46,064 nt of DNA from Clostridia bacterium (GCA_017433405.1 JAFRHH010000032.1:1-46064); one strand, 5' to 3'. Positions 8,834-17,305 are shown, numbered from the stretch's first letter. Numbers and translations: made by a program. Notes: generated by a model not told the origin, from the letters alone.

Positions 8834-9145
8834 ATGAGTATCAATAAGAAGGATGTCGGGGCGATCCTCATCTTCGTCGCTCTCATCGTCGGATTTATTC
8901 TGCTGGTCAACGGGATTACCAATAAGGGCAGCAGCCGGGAGATGGACATCGTCCGGGACGCGGTGAAGAACGCTTCCCTGACCTGCTATGCCGTTGAGGG
9001 AATGTATCCCGGCGATCTGGAGTATCTGAAGCAGCATTACAACCTTTCCTATAACGAGGACAAGTATATTGTCTATTACGAACCGCTGGCTTCCAACCTG
9101 ATGCCTTCCATCAAGGTCGCCGAACGGGGGGTGACGGATCTGTGA
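8834..9145 (+). CDS. Small membrane protein of the pilus-like operon
   Basis: 103 residues: one N-terminal membrane helix (residues 9-28, GAILIFVALIVGFILLV) followed by a soluble domain whose opening (MDIVRDAVKNASLTCYAVEG) resembles the alpha-helical spine plus YP-containing loop (MYPGDLEYL) of type II pseudopilins. The usual prepilin cleavage site and glutamate 5 are not evident, so it may be an assembly component with a pilin-like fold. AAGGAGAGGG precedes the ATG. Its stop overlaps the GTG start of the next gene. Confidence 0.7.
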   Translation: MSINKKDVGAILIFVALIVGFILLVNGITNKGSSREMDIVRDAVKNASLTCYAVEGMYPGDLEYLKQHYNLSYNEDKYIVYYEPLASNLMPSIKVAERGVTDL

Positions 9146-9636
9146 GCAAGACGGTGGGGCATAACCCCAAGACGATTCAGAATGTGTTCGTGCTTTTGCT
9201 GCTTTCCATTTTCGCCTGTCTGAGCACCTTCCTGGTCACCATGGGCGCCCAGGCCTACCGGACGTCGGTGGAGCGGGCTGACCGGAACAATTCCACCCGC
9301 ATCATGACCGCCGTGGTTCGCAGCGCCGTCTGGGCGGAGGACGGCGGGGAGGTTGGGATCGAGACCTTTGATGATCTCGGGATGACGGTGCTCAGCATCA
9401 TGAATGAATACGACGGGGAGCGGTATTACAAACGAATCTACTGCATGGACGGAAAGCTCTATGAATGCTTCCAGGGCGATGATCAGGAATTCGACCCGGA
9501 ATACGGGGAGGATCTCTGCGACCTGAAAAGCTTTGAGCCCTCCATTGACGGTCAGATGCTGACGGTCAGGCTGACGGCGCCCGACGGCGCGGAAAGCGTG
9601 ATTCATACCTACCTCAGAGCAGGAGGTGCCGACTGA
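9142..9636 (+). CDS. Membrane-anchored protein of the pilus-like operon (possible DUF4860-like)
   Basis: 164 residues. It has a short cytoplasmic N-terminus, one membrane helix (about residues 14-33, FVLLLLSIFACLSTFLV), and an acidic extracellular domain. GTG 9142 overlaps the previous stop (GTGA). The arrangement and the stretch RTSVERADRNNSTRIMTAVV resemble an uncharacterised Clostridia family found beside pilin-like genes; I assign that from memory with low certainty. It is presumably a minor pilin or assembly factor. Confidence 0.6.
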   Translation: MSKTVGHNPKTIQNVFVLLLLSIFACLSTFLVTMGAQAYRTSVERADRNNSTRIMTAVVRSAVWAEDGGEVGIETFDDLGMTVLSIMNEYDGERYYKRIYCMDGKLYECFQGDDQEFDPEYGEDLCDLKSFEPSIDGQMLTVRLTAPDGAESVIHTYLRAGGAD

Positions 9637-10037
9637 TGAAAGAAGGCGGACGGGCCAACGCGCTGCTGGTGGAGCTCCTGATTGTTATCTTCTTTTTTAT
9701 GATCGCGGCCATGACGCTTGTACAGCTTTTCGCGGCGGCGAAGCTGAAGAGCCTGGAGGCCAGGGCCCTGAACAATTCCATGCTGGAAACCCAGAATCTG
9801 GCGGACGAGCTGTATGGCAGCGACGATCCGGAGGGCCTTCTGAAGGAGAAGGGCTACCGGAGCGAAGGGGACGCCTGGGTGATGGATTTTGACGGGTATA
9901 CCATCCGTGTCACCCCGTCCCGGGAGGAGGGGGAAAGCGGAAGTCTCGTGACCTATGAGGTCACCTCCTTCCAGAAGGACAAGCAGCTGATTTCGCTGCC
10001 CTCCACCCGGTATCTGCCGAAGGAGGTGAGCCCGTGA
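9636..10037 (+). CDS. Prepilin-like protein
   Basis: 133 residues. The hydrophobic N-terminal stretch (residues 7-28) contains ALLVELLIVIFFFMIAA, which places a glutamate at position 5 if cleavage occurs before ALLVE, as in type IV prepilins. The residue before the cut would be Asn instead of the usual Gly or Ala, so processing is uncertain. The helix continues as an amphipathic spine (KLKSLEARALNNSMLETQNL). AGGAGGTG lies upstream, and the start codon shares one base with the previous stop (TGATG). Confidence 0.68.
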   Translation: MKEGGRANALLVELLIVIFFFMIAAMTLVQLFAAAKLKSLEARALNNSMLETQNLADELYGSDDPEGLLKEKGYRSEGDAWVMDFDGYTIRVTPSREEGESGSLVTYEVTSFQKDKQLISLPSTRYLPKEVSP

Positions 10038-10468
10038 AGAGAAAGATCGCCCTGGGTCCCGGCGCGGCGTCGCTGATTCTGATCGTCGTGGCGCTGAGCC
10101 TGGCCATGATGGCCATGCTGACGATTATCGGCGCGAAGAACGATTACAGCCTCTGCGCCCGCAGCGCCAGCATGATCGAGAAGGTTTACGCGCTGAACGC
10201 CGCTTCCGAGAAGCGGCTGGCGGAGCTGGACGGGATCGTGGCCGCCTCGGCGGGGGAGGCCAGCGAGGAAGCCTTCCTTCAGAAGATCGGCGAGGCGCTT
10301 CCGGAGGATATGACCCTGGAGGATAACCTGGTTTCCTGGAGCGAGCCGCTGGAAAACCGGACGCTGGAATGCGTGGTTCGCGTGGAGAAAAGCGGCGGAG
10401 CCGGAAGGGTTCGCTGGGTATCCCATAAACTGAAAGTGAACGAACCGGAGGACGATTGGGAATGGTAG
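10034..10468 (+). CDS. Pilin-like or minor pseudopilin membrane protein
   Basis: 144 residues with an N-terminal membrane helix (about residues 8-30, GAASLILIVVALSLAMMAML) followed by an extracytoplasmic domain. GTG 10034 overlaps the previous stop (GTGA) and is preceded by AGGAGGTGAG, a near-perfect anti-16S match. No glutamate 5 is seen. Its end overlaps the PilT-like gene by seven bases. By position it is a structural or assembly partner of the pilus-like machine. Confidence 0.62.
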   Translation: MKRKIALGPGAASLILIVVALSLAMMAMLTIIGAKNDYSLCARSASMIEKVYALNAASEKRLAELDGIVAASAGEASEEAFLQKIGEALPEDMTLEDNLVSWSEPLENRTLECVVRVEKSGGAGRVRWVSHKLKVNEPEDDWEW

Positions 10469-11532
10469 AGACCTTAGACGAGATCCTGAGAAAAGCGCTG
10501 CAGTACAAGGGATCCGACGTGTTTGTCGTTCCCGGCTCCCCGATTATGACCAAGGCCAACGGCAGGATGATTCCCATTACCGAGGAGAAAGCACTGCCGG
10601 CGGATATCAGCGTGATGGTAGACCGGGCTTACGAGCTTTCCGGGCGGACCCGGGAGATTCTTCAGGAGGAGGGCGACGACGACTTCAGCTTTGCTGTTCG
10701 CGATCTGAGCCGTTTCCGCTGCAACACCTACCGGCAGCGGGGCAGCCTGGCCATGACCTGCCGCGTGGTGGCCTTCGGCATTCCCAATCCCGAGGATTGC
10801 CATATTCCGGACGTTGTCATGCGGCTGGCGGATCTCCGCAGCGGGATGATCCTGGTCACCGGCCCCGCCGGCAACGGAAAGAGCACGACCCTGGCCTGCC
10901 TGGTGGACAAGATCAACCGGACGCGCAGCGGCCATATCATTACGATTGAGGACCCGATCGAGTACCTGCATCCGCATAAGCAGTGCCTGGTCTCCCAGCG
11001 GGAGGTTCCCGGCGACGCGTCGACCTTCGCCCGGGCCCTGCGGGCCGCGCTGCGGCAGGCGCCCGACGTCATCATGCTGGGTGAAATGCGGGATATCGAG
11101 ACCATTTCCACCGCCATTACCGCGGCGGAAACCGGTCACCTGCTGCTGAGCTCCCTGCATACCCTGGGAGCGGCGAAGACCATCGACCGCGTGATCGACG
11201 CTTTCCCGGCCAATCAGCAGAACCAGATCCGGGCGCAGCTTTCCATGGTGCTGCGGGCGGTGGTCAGCCAGCGCCTGATTCTGACCAAGGATGGGGTGCT
11301 GCATCCGGTGTTCGAGGTCATGTGCGTGAACCCCGCGATTCAGAACCTGATCCGCGAGGGGAAGACCCATCAGATCGACAACGCCATCTTCGGCGGCGGC
11401 GCGGACATGTTTTCCATGGATACGGAGCTGGCCAGGCTTCTGCGGGACGGCAGGATCGACCGGGAGCAGGCCCAGCTGCTGGCGATTCATCCCGAGACGG
11501 TGGAACGCCAGGCCCGGTTCATGCGAAATTAA
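10462..11532 (+). CDS. pilT: PilT-family secretion/retraction ATPase
   Basis: 356 residues, the usual PilT length. The RecA-like domain shows Walker A GPAGNGKST, an Asp box (IITIEDPIEYLH), Walker B VIMLGEMRD and the His box AAETGHLLLSSLHT. The N-terminal PAS-like domain begins at ETLDEILRKALQYKGSDVFV. In known systems PilT powers pilus retraction. ATG 10462 is favoured because GGAGG ends ten bases upstream; a TTG six bases earlier is too close. No extension ATPase (PilB/GspE) or prepilin peptidase is present in the cluster, so here PilT may work with distant partners or be the only motor. Confidence 0.93.
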   Translation: MVETLDEILRKALQYKGSDVFVVPGSPIMTKANGRMIPITEEKALPADISVMVDRAYELSGRTREILQEEGDDDFSFAVRDLSRFRCNTYRQRGSLAMTCRVVAFGIPNPEDCHIPDVVMRLADLRSGMILVTGPAGNGKSTTLACLVDKINRTRSGHIITIEDPIEYLHPHKQCLVSQREVPGDASTFARALRAALRQAPDVIMLGEMRDIETISTAITAAETGHLLLSSLHTLGAAKTIDRVIDAFPANQQNQIRAQLSMVLRAVVSQRLILTKDGVLHPVFEVMCVNPAIQNLIREGKTHQIDNAIFGGGADMFSMDTELARLLRDGRIDREQAQLLAIHPETVERQARFMRN

Positions 11533-11555
11533 AGGGGATGTTTCCCGAAACGATG

Positions 11556-11587
11556 ATTCCTCCGGAGGTTCCGGAGGAATTTGTTTT
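11556..11587 (+). terminator. Terminator of the pilus-like operon
   Basis: ATTCCTCCGG and CCGGAGGAAT form a perfect ten-base-pair stem, followed by a T-rich run. Confidence 0.85.
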
Positions 11588-11602
11588 TCCTTTGTTCCTT
11601 TC

Positions 11603-11631
11603 TTGAGCTTTCCCGCCATTCCGGGTATACT
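11603..11631 (+). promoter_or_regulatory. Promoter of the liv operon
   Basis: TTGAGC (11603-11608) and TATACT (11626-11631), spacer 17 bases, about 45 bp before livK. Confidence 0.75.
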
Positions 11632-11682
11632 GTAATCATTATTTGATCCTAAGGGATCGCAGAGAGAAAAGGAGAGAGAATC

Positions 11683-12846
11683 ATGAAGAAACTGATCGCA
11701 CTGGTTCTGGCCGTGATGATGCTGGTTCCCGCCCTGGCCATGGCGGAGAACGTGATCAAGATCGGCGTGTTCGAGCCCTCGACAGGCGACAACGGCGCCG
11801 GCGGAAAGCAGGAAATCCTCGGCATCCAGTATGCCAACAGTCTGAAGCCCACCGTGAATATCGGCGGCACGGAATACACCGTTGAGCTGGATATTCAGGA
11901 TAACCAGTCCGTGACCGATAAGGCCATCACCGCTGCGCAGTCCCTGGTGAACAACGGGGCCGCCGTCGTGCTGGGCTCCTATGGCTCTGGCGTATCCATG
12001 GCGGGCGGCGACGTGTTCGCGGCGGCGGAGGTTCCTGCCATCGGCGTCAGCTGCACGAACCCGAACGTCACCCTCCTGTGCGACTACTACTGGCGCATCT
12101 GCTTCCTGGATCCCTTCCAGGGAACCGTCATGGCCAACTTCGCCAAGGAGCTGGGCGCCACCAAGGCCTATGTGCTGACCATGCTGGGCGAAGACTACGG
12201 CGTGGGCCTGGGCAAGTATTTCGTGGAAGCCTTCAAGGCGCTGGGCGGCGAGGTGGAGGAAGCCAACTTCACCGAAGGAACCAGCGACTTCGCGGCCTAT
12301 ATCAGCAATGCCACCGCCGCGGGATGCGACGTCATCTTCGCTCCCTGCGCGACGACCTATGCCGCGCTGATCATCGACCAGGCGGCCGCTCAGGGCGTGA
12401 CCTTCCCGCTGCTGGCCGGCGATACCTGGGAGAATTCCGCGATTCTGAACGCTGCCAAGGGCAAGAACATCAAGGTATACTGCTCCACCTTCTTCGACGA
12501 GAACGACACCGCCGCCGCGGCCGCGGAGTTCGTCAGCGGCTTCAAGGCCTGGCTGAACGCGGACGCGGGCAACCTGACCAACAATGGCGGCAACGATATC
12601 GTGGCGGCTGTCTCCGCGCTGGGCTTTGACGCCTACAACGTGGCGATCGCGGCCATCGAAAAGGCCGGCAGCGCCGACCCGAAGGCGATCGCCGCGGCGC
12701 TTCCCGGTGTGGAAACCGAGGGCGTGACCGGCAAGATTGCCTTCGACGAGAACGGCGACGCCAAAAAGGATATGGCTTATATCAAGTTCGCCAATCCGGA
12801 AACCGGCGCCTTTGACTTCGTCAAGACCCAGACCGTCGGCCAGTAA
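11683..12846 (+). CDS. livK: Branched-chain amino-acid-type ABC importer substrate-binding protein
   Basis: 387 residues. A Sec signal peptide (MKKLIALVLAVMMLVPALAMA) ends about residue 21; there is no lipobox cysteine, which is unusual for a Gram-positive binding protein unless it is held by its partners. The mature part opens with KIGVFEPSTGDNGAGGKQ and carries the LivJ/LivK fold motifs (QSLVNNGAAVVLGSYGS, LGEDYGVGLGKYF, GFDAYNVAIAAIEKAGS). It captures leucine, isoleucine, valine or related ligands outside the membrane. It is the first gene of livKHMGF, separated from livH by a dispersed repeat and a terminator, which would let it be made in excess over the membrane parts. Confidence 0.92.
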   Translation: MKKLIALVLAVMMLVPALAMAENVIKIGVFEPSTGDNGAGGKQEILGIQYANSLKPTVNIGGTEYTVELDIQDNQSVTDKAITAAQSLVNNGAAVVLGSYGSGVSMAGGDVFAAAEVPAIGVSCTNPNVTLLCDYYWRICFLDPFQGTVMANFAKELGATKAYVLTMLGEDYGVGLGKYFVEAFKALGGEVEEANFTEGTSDFAAYISNATAAGCDVIFAPCATTYAALIIDQAAAQGVTFPLLAGDTWENSAILNAAKGKNIKVYCSTFFDENDTAAAAAEFVSGFKAWLNADAGNLTNNGGNDIVAAVSALGFDAYNVAIAAIEKAGSADPKAIAAALPGVETEGVTGKIAFDENGDAKKDMAYIKFANPETGAFDFVKTQTVGQ

Positions 12847-12858
12847 CCGAAACAGCAT

Positions 12859-12952
12859 GAGACAGATTTTGTCCGTAACGCGTTAGCGGAACGGTACCAA
12901 AATCGTCATCCGTCGCAGAATGGCAGACGTAAACTGATGTTCACAGAGGAGA
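12859..12952 (+). repeat. Dispersed intergenic repeat, copy C (full length, not next to a start codon)
   Basis: GACAGATTTTGTCCGT ... ACGGTACCAAAATCGTC, middle hairpin GTCAT/ATGGC, then GTAAAC/GTTCAC and CAGAGGAG. In the first stem CCGC/GCGG has become CCGT/ACGG, a compensatory change. The AGAGGAG here is followed by a terminator, not a start codon. Confidence 0.85.
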
Positions 12953-12956
12953 CCGG

Positions 12957-12992
12957 AAGGGGCTGCTGCGGGAAAAGCAGCAGCCCCCTTTT
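12957..12992 (+). terminator. Terminator/attenuator between livK and livH
   Basis: AAGGGGCTGCTGC pairs with GCAGCAGCCCCCTT around a short loop and ends in T. Its position after the binding protein gene fits partial termination to favour livK over livHMGF. Confidence 0.85.
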
Positions 12993-13037
12993 CCATTCCG
13001 CCTCCGGAGCCGGTTCCCCGAAAGGAGTTCTTTTCGC

Positions 13038-13916
13038 ATGTTTGACACGCTGCTACCTTATCTTCTGGCTGGCATTCCCGTCGGTGGGCAGTACGCGCTG
13101 ATCGCCGTGGGATATACCATGGTCTATGGCATCCTTCGGCTGATCAATTTTGCCCACGGCGATATTTTTACGGCGGCCGGCTTCTTTATGGTTTACCTCT
13201 CCGCCGCCCTGCCGCCCCTTTTGTCCATCCCGCTGACCATTCTGCTGACCGTCGCGCTGGGGTTCGTTGTGGAGCGGGTGGCCTATAAGCCGCTTCGGTC
13301 CGCGCCGAGAATGTCCATCATGATCTCCGCCATCGGGGTCAGCTATCTGCTTCAGAACCTGATGTGGTACCTGACCGGCGGCCTGGCCCGACAGTATCCG
13401 GTGCTGGCCGGGCTGAGCGATACGATTCGGATCGGATCGGCCACCACCAAGGTCGTGACCATCGTGACGCCGGTTCTGACGCTGGGGCTGGTGATCGCGC
13501 TGGTGATGCTGATCAAAAAGACCAAGATCGGCATGGCGATGCGGGCGGTTTCCGTGGATTTTGAAACCTCCCAGCTGATGGGCATCAAGATCAACAACGT
13601 GATCTCCTTCACCTTCATCATCGGTTCCGCCATGGCTGCCATCGGCTCGACCCTGTATTTCACCAACTATACCGCCGTCACCCCGACGGTGGGCGCCATG
13701 CCGGGGCTGAAGGCCTTCGTTGCGGCGGTGTTCGGCGGCATCGGCTCCATTCCCGGCGCCATGATCGGCGCGCTGATCATCGGCATCAGCGAGAACCTGA
13801 TCAAGGCGGCGGGCCTGACGGCCTTCTCGGATGCCTTTACCTTCGCCCTGCTGATCGTGGTGCTGCTGGTGCGGCCGACGGGTCTGTTCGGCGAAAAGAC
13901 GACAGAGAAAGTGTGA
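13038..13916 (+). CDS. livH: Branched-chain amino-acid ABC importer permease LivH
   Basis: 292 residues with about eight membrane segments. Family wording includes GGQYALIAVGYTMVYGILRLINFAHGDIF at the N-terminus, then the coupling region MRAVSVDFETSQLMGI, and the C-terminal FGGIGSIPGAMIGALIIGISE block. Together with LivM it forms the translocation path for the amino acid delivered by LivK. AAGGAG lies upstream of ATG 13038. The gene follows the terminator and is the head of the HMGF block. Confidence 0.94.
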   Translation: MFDTLLPYLLAGIPVGGQYALIAVGYTMVYGILRLINFAHGDIFTAAGFFMVYLSAALPPLLSIPLTILLTVALGFVVERVAYKPLRSAPRMSIMISAIGVSYLLQNLMWYLTGGLARQYPVLAGLSDTIRIGSATTKVVTIVTPVLTLGLVIALVMLIKKTKIGMAMRAVSVDFETSQLMGIKINNVISFTFIIGSAMAAIGSTLYFTNYTAVTPTVGAMPGLKAFVAAVFGGIGSIPGAMIGALIIGISENLIKAAGLTAFSDAFTFALLIVVLLVRPTGLFGEKTTEKV

Positions 13917-13923
13917 GGTGAGG

Positions 13924-15006
13924 ATGATGAAGAAAAACGGAAAGCTCCGTCTGATCCTCTCCGTGGCCGCGGTGGCGCTGATCTTTATCGGCGCCTGGGC
14001 GACCGAGCAGGTGAACGGGACCACCTCCATGGTAGTGACCGTTCTGCAGAAGGGCGCGGTTTATGCCCTGATCGCGGTTTCCATGAACCTCTTGAACGGC
14101 TTTACCGGGCTTTTCTCCCTGGGCCAGGCCGGGTTCATGCTGGTGGGCGCCTACAGCTACGCGATCCTGACGATCCCCATGGCGAAGCGGGCCGCCGTTT
14201 ATCAGTACTATCAGGGAGGCTGGGTGCAGTTTACCATCGGGTTCCTGCCGGCGCTTCTGATCGCCGGAGCGGTAGCGGCGGTCTTCGCCGCCCTGATCGG
14301 CCTGCCGGTGCTTCGGCTGAAGGGCGACTATCTGGCGATCGCCACCCTGGGCTTCGCGGAGATCATCCGGGCGGTGGTTCAGTGGGACACCATCGGGCCG
14401 CTGACCAACGGCTCGAATCTGCTGAAGACCTATCCGACCCTGAAGACCATCATGCCCGGGAACACCGTGCTGTTTACCTTCCTGGTGGTCGGCGTCTGTA
14501 TCGGGCTGATCCTGCTTCTGATCAACTCCACCTACGGCCGGGCCTTCAAGGCGATCCGGGACGATGAGATCGCGGCGGAGGCGATGGGCATTAACCTGTT
14601 CCATCACAAGCAGATGGCCTTCGTGATCAGCAGCTTTTTCGCCGGCATCGGCGGGGCGCTGCTGGCCATGTACCAGGGCTCCCTGCAGGCCAACTCCTTC
14701 AAGAGCTCCATGACCTATGAAATCCTGCTGATCGTGGTCATCGGCGGGATGGGCTCCGTATCGGGCAGCGTCATCGCCTCCTTCCTGTTCATCGCCTCCA
14801 GCGAATGGTGGCTGCGGTTCCTGGATTCGGAGACGATGATCGGCCAGTTCAAGGTGCCGCTGCTGGCGCCGGGCTTCCGCATGGTGGTCTTCTCCGTGGT
14901 CATCATGGTGGTGGTGCTCTTCTTCCGGAGAGGCATCATGGGAACCCGCGAGCTCTGGGAGCTTGGAGGCGGACGGCGGGCGAAGGGAGGCATCCGTAAG
15001 GCATGA
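13924..15006 (+). CDS. livM: Branched-chain amino-acid ABC importer permease LivM
   Basis: About 360 residues, ten-span LivM type. Visible family blocks are NLLNGFTGLFSLGQAGFMLVGAY, RLKGDYLAIATLGFAEIIR and FKAIRDDEIAAEAMGIN, the last being the ATPase-coupling loop. GAGGTGA at 13915-13921 is a strong ribosome site; ATG 13924, ATG 13927 or GTG 13918 could each start translation, and I chose 13924. Its end overlaps livG by four bases. The C-terminus is basic and glycine-rich. Confidence 0.92.
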   Translation: MMKKNGKLRLILSVAAVALIFIGAWATEQVNGTTSMVVTVLQKGAVYALIAVSMNLLNGFTGLFSLGQAGFMLVGAYSYAILTIPMAKRAAVYQYYQGGWVQFTIGFLPALLIAGAVAAVFAALIGLPVLRLKGDYLAIATLGFAEIIRAVVQWDTIGPLTNGSNLLKTYPTLKTIMPGNTVLFTFLVVGVCIGLILLLINSTYGRAFKAIRDDEIAAEAMGINLFHHKQMAFVISSFFAGIGGALLAMYQGSLQANSFKSSMTYEILLIVVIGGMGSVSGSVIASFLFIASSEWWLRFLDSETMIGQFKVPLLAPGFRMVVFSVVIMVVVLFFRRGIMGTRELWELGGGRRAKGGIRKA

Positions 15007-15866
15007 GCGAAGCAAAAACGAACCGGGACAGCGTGCTGCGCCTGGAAAACATCACGATGCAGTTCGGCGGCGTGGTCGCCATCAACAACCTCAGCCTGGA
15101 GATTCTTCCGGGGGAAATCGTCGCGCTGATCGGCCCCAACGGCGCCGGAAAGACCACGGCCTTCAACTGCATCACCGGGGTTTATGAGCCGACCAACGGG
15201 GCGGTCTATTTTCACGGGAAGCCCATCGCGGTGAACCATCCCCAGGGCAAGATGGTCCGGCAGTATAACGGCCAGAACGCGGAAAAGTATAAGGATGTTC
15301 ACCCGGTGGTCTATACACCGGACCGGATCACCCATATGGGCATCGCCCGGACCTTTCAGAACATCCGCCTGTTCAAAAGCCAGACCGCCTTTGAAAACGT
15401 GCTGATCGCCACCCACCTCCGGTGCAAAAGCAATTTCCTGACGGCCTCCCTGCGGCTGAACCGGGCCGAGGAGAAGGCGATGCGGAAAAAGGCCATGGAT
15501 CTGCTGGAGACGGTGGGGCTGGCGGAGGAAGCCGACGAGCTGGCGACCTCGCTGCCCTACGGAAAGCAGCGACGGCTGGAGATCGCCAGAGCCCTGGCGA
15601 CGGATCCGACGCTGCTGCTCCTGGACGAGCCGGCGGCGGGCATGAATCCTCAGGAAACCGATGAGCTGGGCGAGTTCATCGTGGATATCAAAAACCGGTT
15701 TCATCTGACCGTGTTCATGATCGAGCATCATATGAACCTGGTCATGGATATTTCCGACCGGATCTATGTGCTGGATTTCGGCAGGCAGATTGCCGAAGGA
15801 ACCCCGGAGGAGATTCAGAAAAATCCGGACGTGATCGCGGCGTATCTGGGGGTGGAGGAAGAATGA
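15003..15866 (+). CDS. livG: Branched-chain amino-acid ABC importer ATPase LivG
   Basis: 287 residues. Walker A GPNGAGKTT, Q-loop RTFQNIRLF, signature ATSLPYGKQRRLEIARAL (the LivG-type LPYGxQR), Walker B LLLLDEPAAGMN and the switch His in MIEHHMNLVM are all present. A segment of roughly 30 polar residues, between Walker A and the Q-loop (around residues 75-105), makes this region longer than in E. coli LivG; similar inserts occur in Firmicutes. ATG 15003 overlaps the livM stop (ATGA). Confidence 0.95.
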   Translation: MSEAKTNRDSVLRLENITMQFGGVVAINNLSLEILPGEIVALIGPNGAGKTTAFNCITGVYEPTNGAVYFHGKPIAVNHPQGKMVRQYNGQNAEKYKDVHPVVYTPDRITHMGIARTFQNIRLFKSQTAFENVLIATHLRCKSNFLTASLRLNRAEEKAMRKKAMDLLETVGLAEEADELATSLPYGKQRRLEIARALATDPTLLLLDEPAAGMNPQETDELGEFIVDIKNRFHLTVFMIEHHMNLVMDISDRIYVLDFGRQIAEGTPEEIQKNPDVIAAYLGVEEE

Positions 15867-16594
15867 GTCTGCTGAAAGTGACGGACCTGGTGGTCAGCTA
15901 TGGCGGCATCGAAGCCCTGAAGGGGATTTCCTTCGAGGTGGATCAGGGACAGATCGTGACCCTGATCGGGGCCAACGGCGCGGGCAAGAGCACCACGCTG
16001 CGCACCATCGCCGGGCTGGTGCCCCATAAGGACGGCCGGATCTACTACGAGGGCCGGGACATTACGGATTTCAATACCCAGAAGATCGTGGAGAACGGGA
16101 TCGCCCTGGTGCCGGAGGGCCGTCGGGTCTTCGCGAACCTGACGGTGCTGGAAAACCTGCGGATCGGCGCCTACCTGCGCAGGGACAGGGAGCTGATCGA
16201 GGAGGATATCCGGTATGTCTACGACCTCTTTCCCCGGCTGAAGGAGCGGTCCTGGCAGCTGGCGGGAACCCTCTCCGGCGGCGAGCAGCAGATGCTGGCC
16301 GTGGGGCGGGCGGTCATGACCCGGCCGAAGCTGATCATGATGGACGAGCCCAGCCTGGGCCTGGCGCCGCTGGTGGTGCGGGATATCTTTACCATCATCC
16401 GGACGCTGAAGGGAACCGGCATGACGGTGCTGCTGATCGAACAGAACGCCAACGCCGCCCTGCATGCCTGCGACTATGCCTATGTCATGGAGACGGGGAA
16501 GATTACCCTGTCCGGAACCGGGGAGGAGCTGCTGGAGAGCGAGGCGATCCAGGAGGCCTATCTCGGCAAGTCCGGCAGGCAGGGGAAGGCGTAA
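15863..16594 (+). CDS. livF: Branched-chain amino-acid ABC importer ATPase LivF
   Basis: 243 residues, standard length. Walker A GANGAGKST, Q-loop ALVPEGRRVFANLTV (the LivF hallmark), signature TLSGGEQQMLAVGRA, Walker B MMDEPSLGLAP and the LIEQNANAAL switch are intact. It pairs with LivG to drive the importer. The start overlaps livG by four bases. It closes the operon; the next gene is on the opposite strand. Confidence 0.96.
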   Translation: MSLLKVTDLVVSYGGIEALKGISFEVDQGQIVTLIGANGAGKSTTLRTIAGLVPHKDGRIYYEGRDITDFNTQKIVENGIALVPEGRRVFANLTVLENLRIGAYLRRDRELIEEDIRYVYDLFPRLKERSWQLAGTLSGGEQQMLAVGRAVMTRPKLIMMDEPSLGLAPLVVRDIFTIIRTLKGTGMTVLLIEQNANAALHACDYAYVMETGKITLSGTGEELLESEAIQEAYLGKSGRQGKA

Positions 16595-16598
16595 CCTG

Positions 16599-16625
16599 AA
16601 AAAAGCACATGACGCGTCAGTCATG
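16599..16625 (-). terminator. Terminator of the Nudix-diguanylate cyclase operon
   Basis: On the minus strand CATGAC pairs with GTCATG, followed after three bases by six T. The stem is short (six base pairs), so the call is moderate. Confidence 0.5.
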
Positions 16626-16654
16626 AGCAGGGCGGGAACCCCGTCAGGGCCTGC

Positions 16655-17305
16655 TTACAGCCCGGAGGCTGCGAAGAAGGACAGGGCGGCCCAGGTAAAG
16701 ATGGAAAAGAAGATCCCGTCATCATCGGTTCCGCGGCGCAGCATTTCCCGGGCTTCCTCCCGGGTCAAAAGCCGGAAGCCGTCGAAGCATTCGCTGCCGG
16801 AGGCGCCGCCCTGGCTGAGCCCCTTCAGATCCGGCAGATCGAAGACCGCCAGCACCAGGGCGTTGCTTTCGTCCGTCATTCCGGGGGAGGAGAAGAGCAG
16901 GGGGCTGAGCAGCTCCAGCCGGGCGGGCTCGGCGGCAATCCCGGTTTCCTCCCGGATTTCCCGGAGGGCCGCCGAAAGGGCCGGATGCCCGGATTCCCGA
17001 TCCTCCGGATCCAGCAGGCCTGCGGGCGGGGAAAGGAGAATCCGGCCGGCGGGATAGCGGTATTCCCGGATGAGCAGAAGGCGCGGCGCGCAGTCCGGCG
17101 TCCGAACCACGACGACACAGGTGGCCGCGTCCGGCAGCATCTCTCTGAACGCTTCATCGGACTTGACCGCGGGAAGCTGATCCGGCTCCCGCCGGGTGGC
17201 GTTATAATAATGCCGCCCCTCGGCGTACTGAAGATCCACGACCTTCAGGAAAGGGGTTTCCAGCAGGGGAACCACCTGATCGCGGGTGATCACCGGACCT
17301 TTCAT
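16655..17305 (-). CDS. Nudix hydrolase, ADP-ribose pyrophosphatase-like
   Basis: 216 residues. It resembles NudF-type enzymes that hydrolyse ADP-ribose or related nucleoside diphosphates. The catalytic half of the Nudix box is intact (REIREETGI), but five extra residues (RESGH) are inserted earlier, so GLLDPED is separated from the RE motif by more than the canonical spacing. VRTPDCAPRLLLIREYRYPAGR before it is the usual strand and dimer region. ATG 17305 shares one base with the stop of the upstream cyclase gene, and AGAGGAGG lies ten bases before; GTG 17308 is also possible. Co-transcribed with the diguanylate cyclase. Confidence 0.85.
   Translation of the reverse strand: MKGPVITRDQVVPLLETPFLKVVDLQYAEGRHYYNATRREPDQLPAVKSDEAFREMLPDAATCVVVVRTPDCAPRLLLIREYRYPAGRILLSPPAGLLDPEDRESGHPALSAALREIREETGIAAEPARLELLSPLLFSSPGMTDESNALVLAVFDLPDLKGLSQGGASGSECFDGFRLLTREEAREMLRRGTDDDGIFFSIFTWAALSFFAASGL

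Noticed and set aside
16626..16654. Terminator for livF on the plus strand
   Set aside because: GC-rich inverted bases are present but no T run follows.
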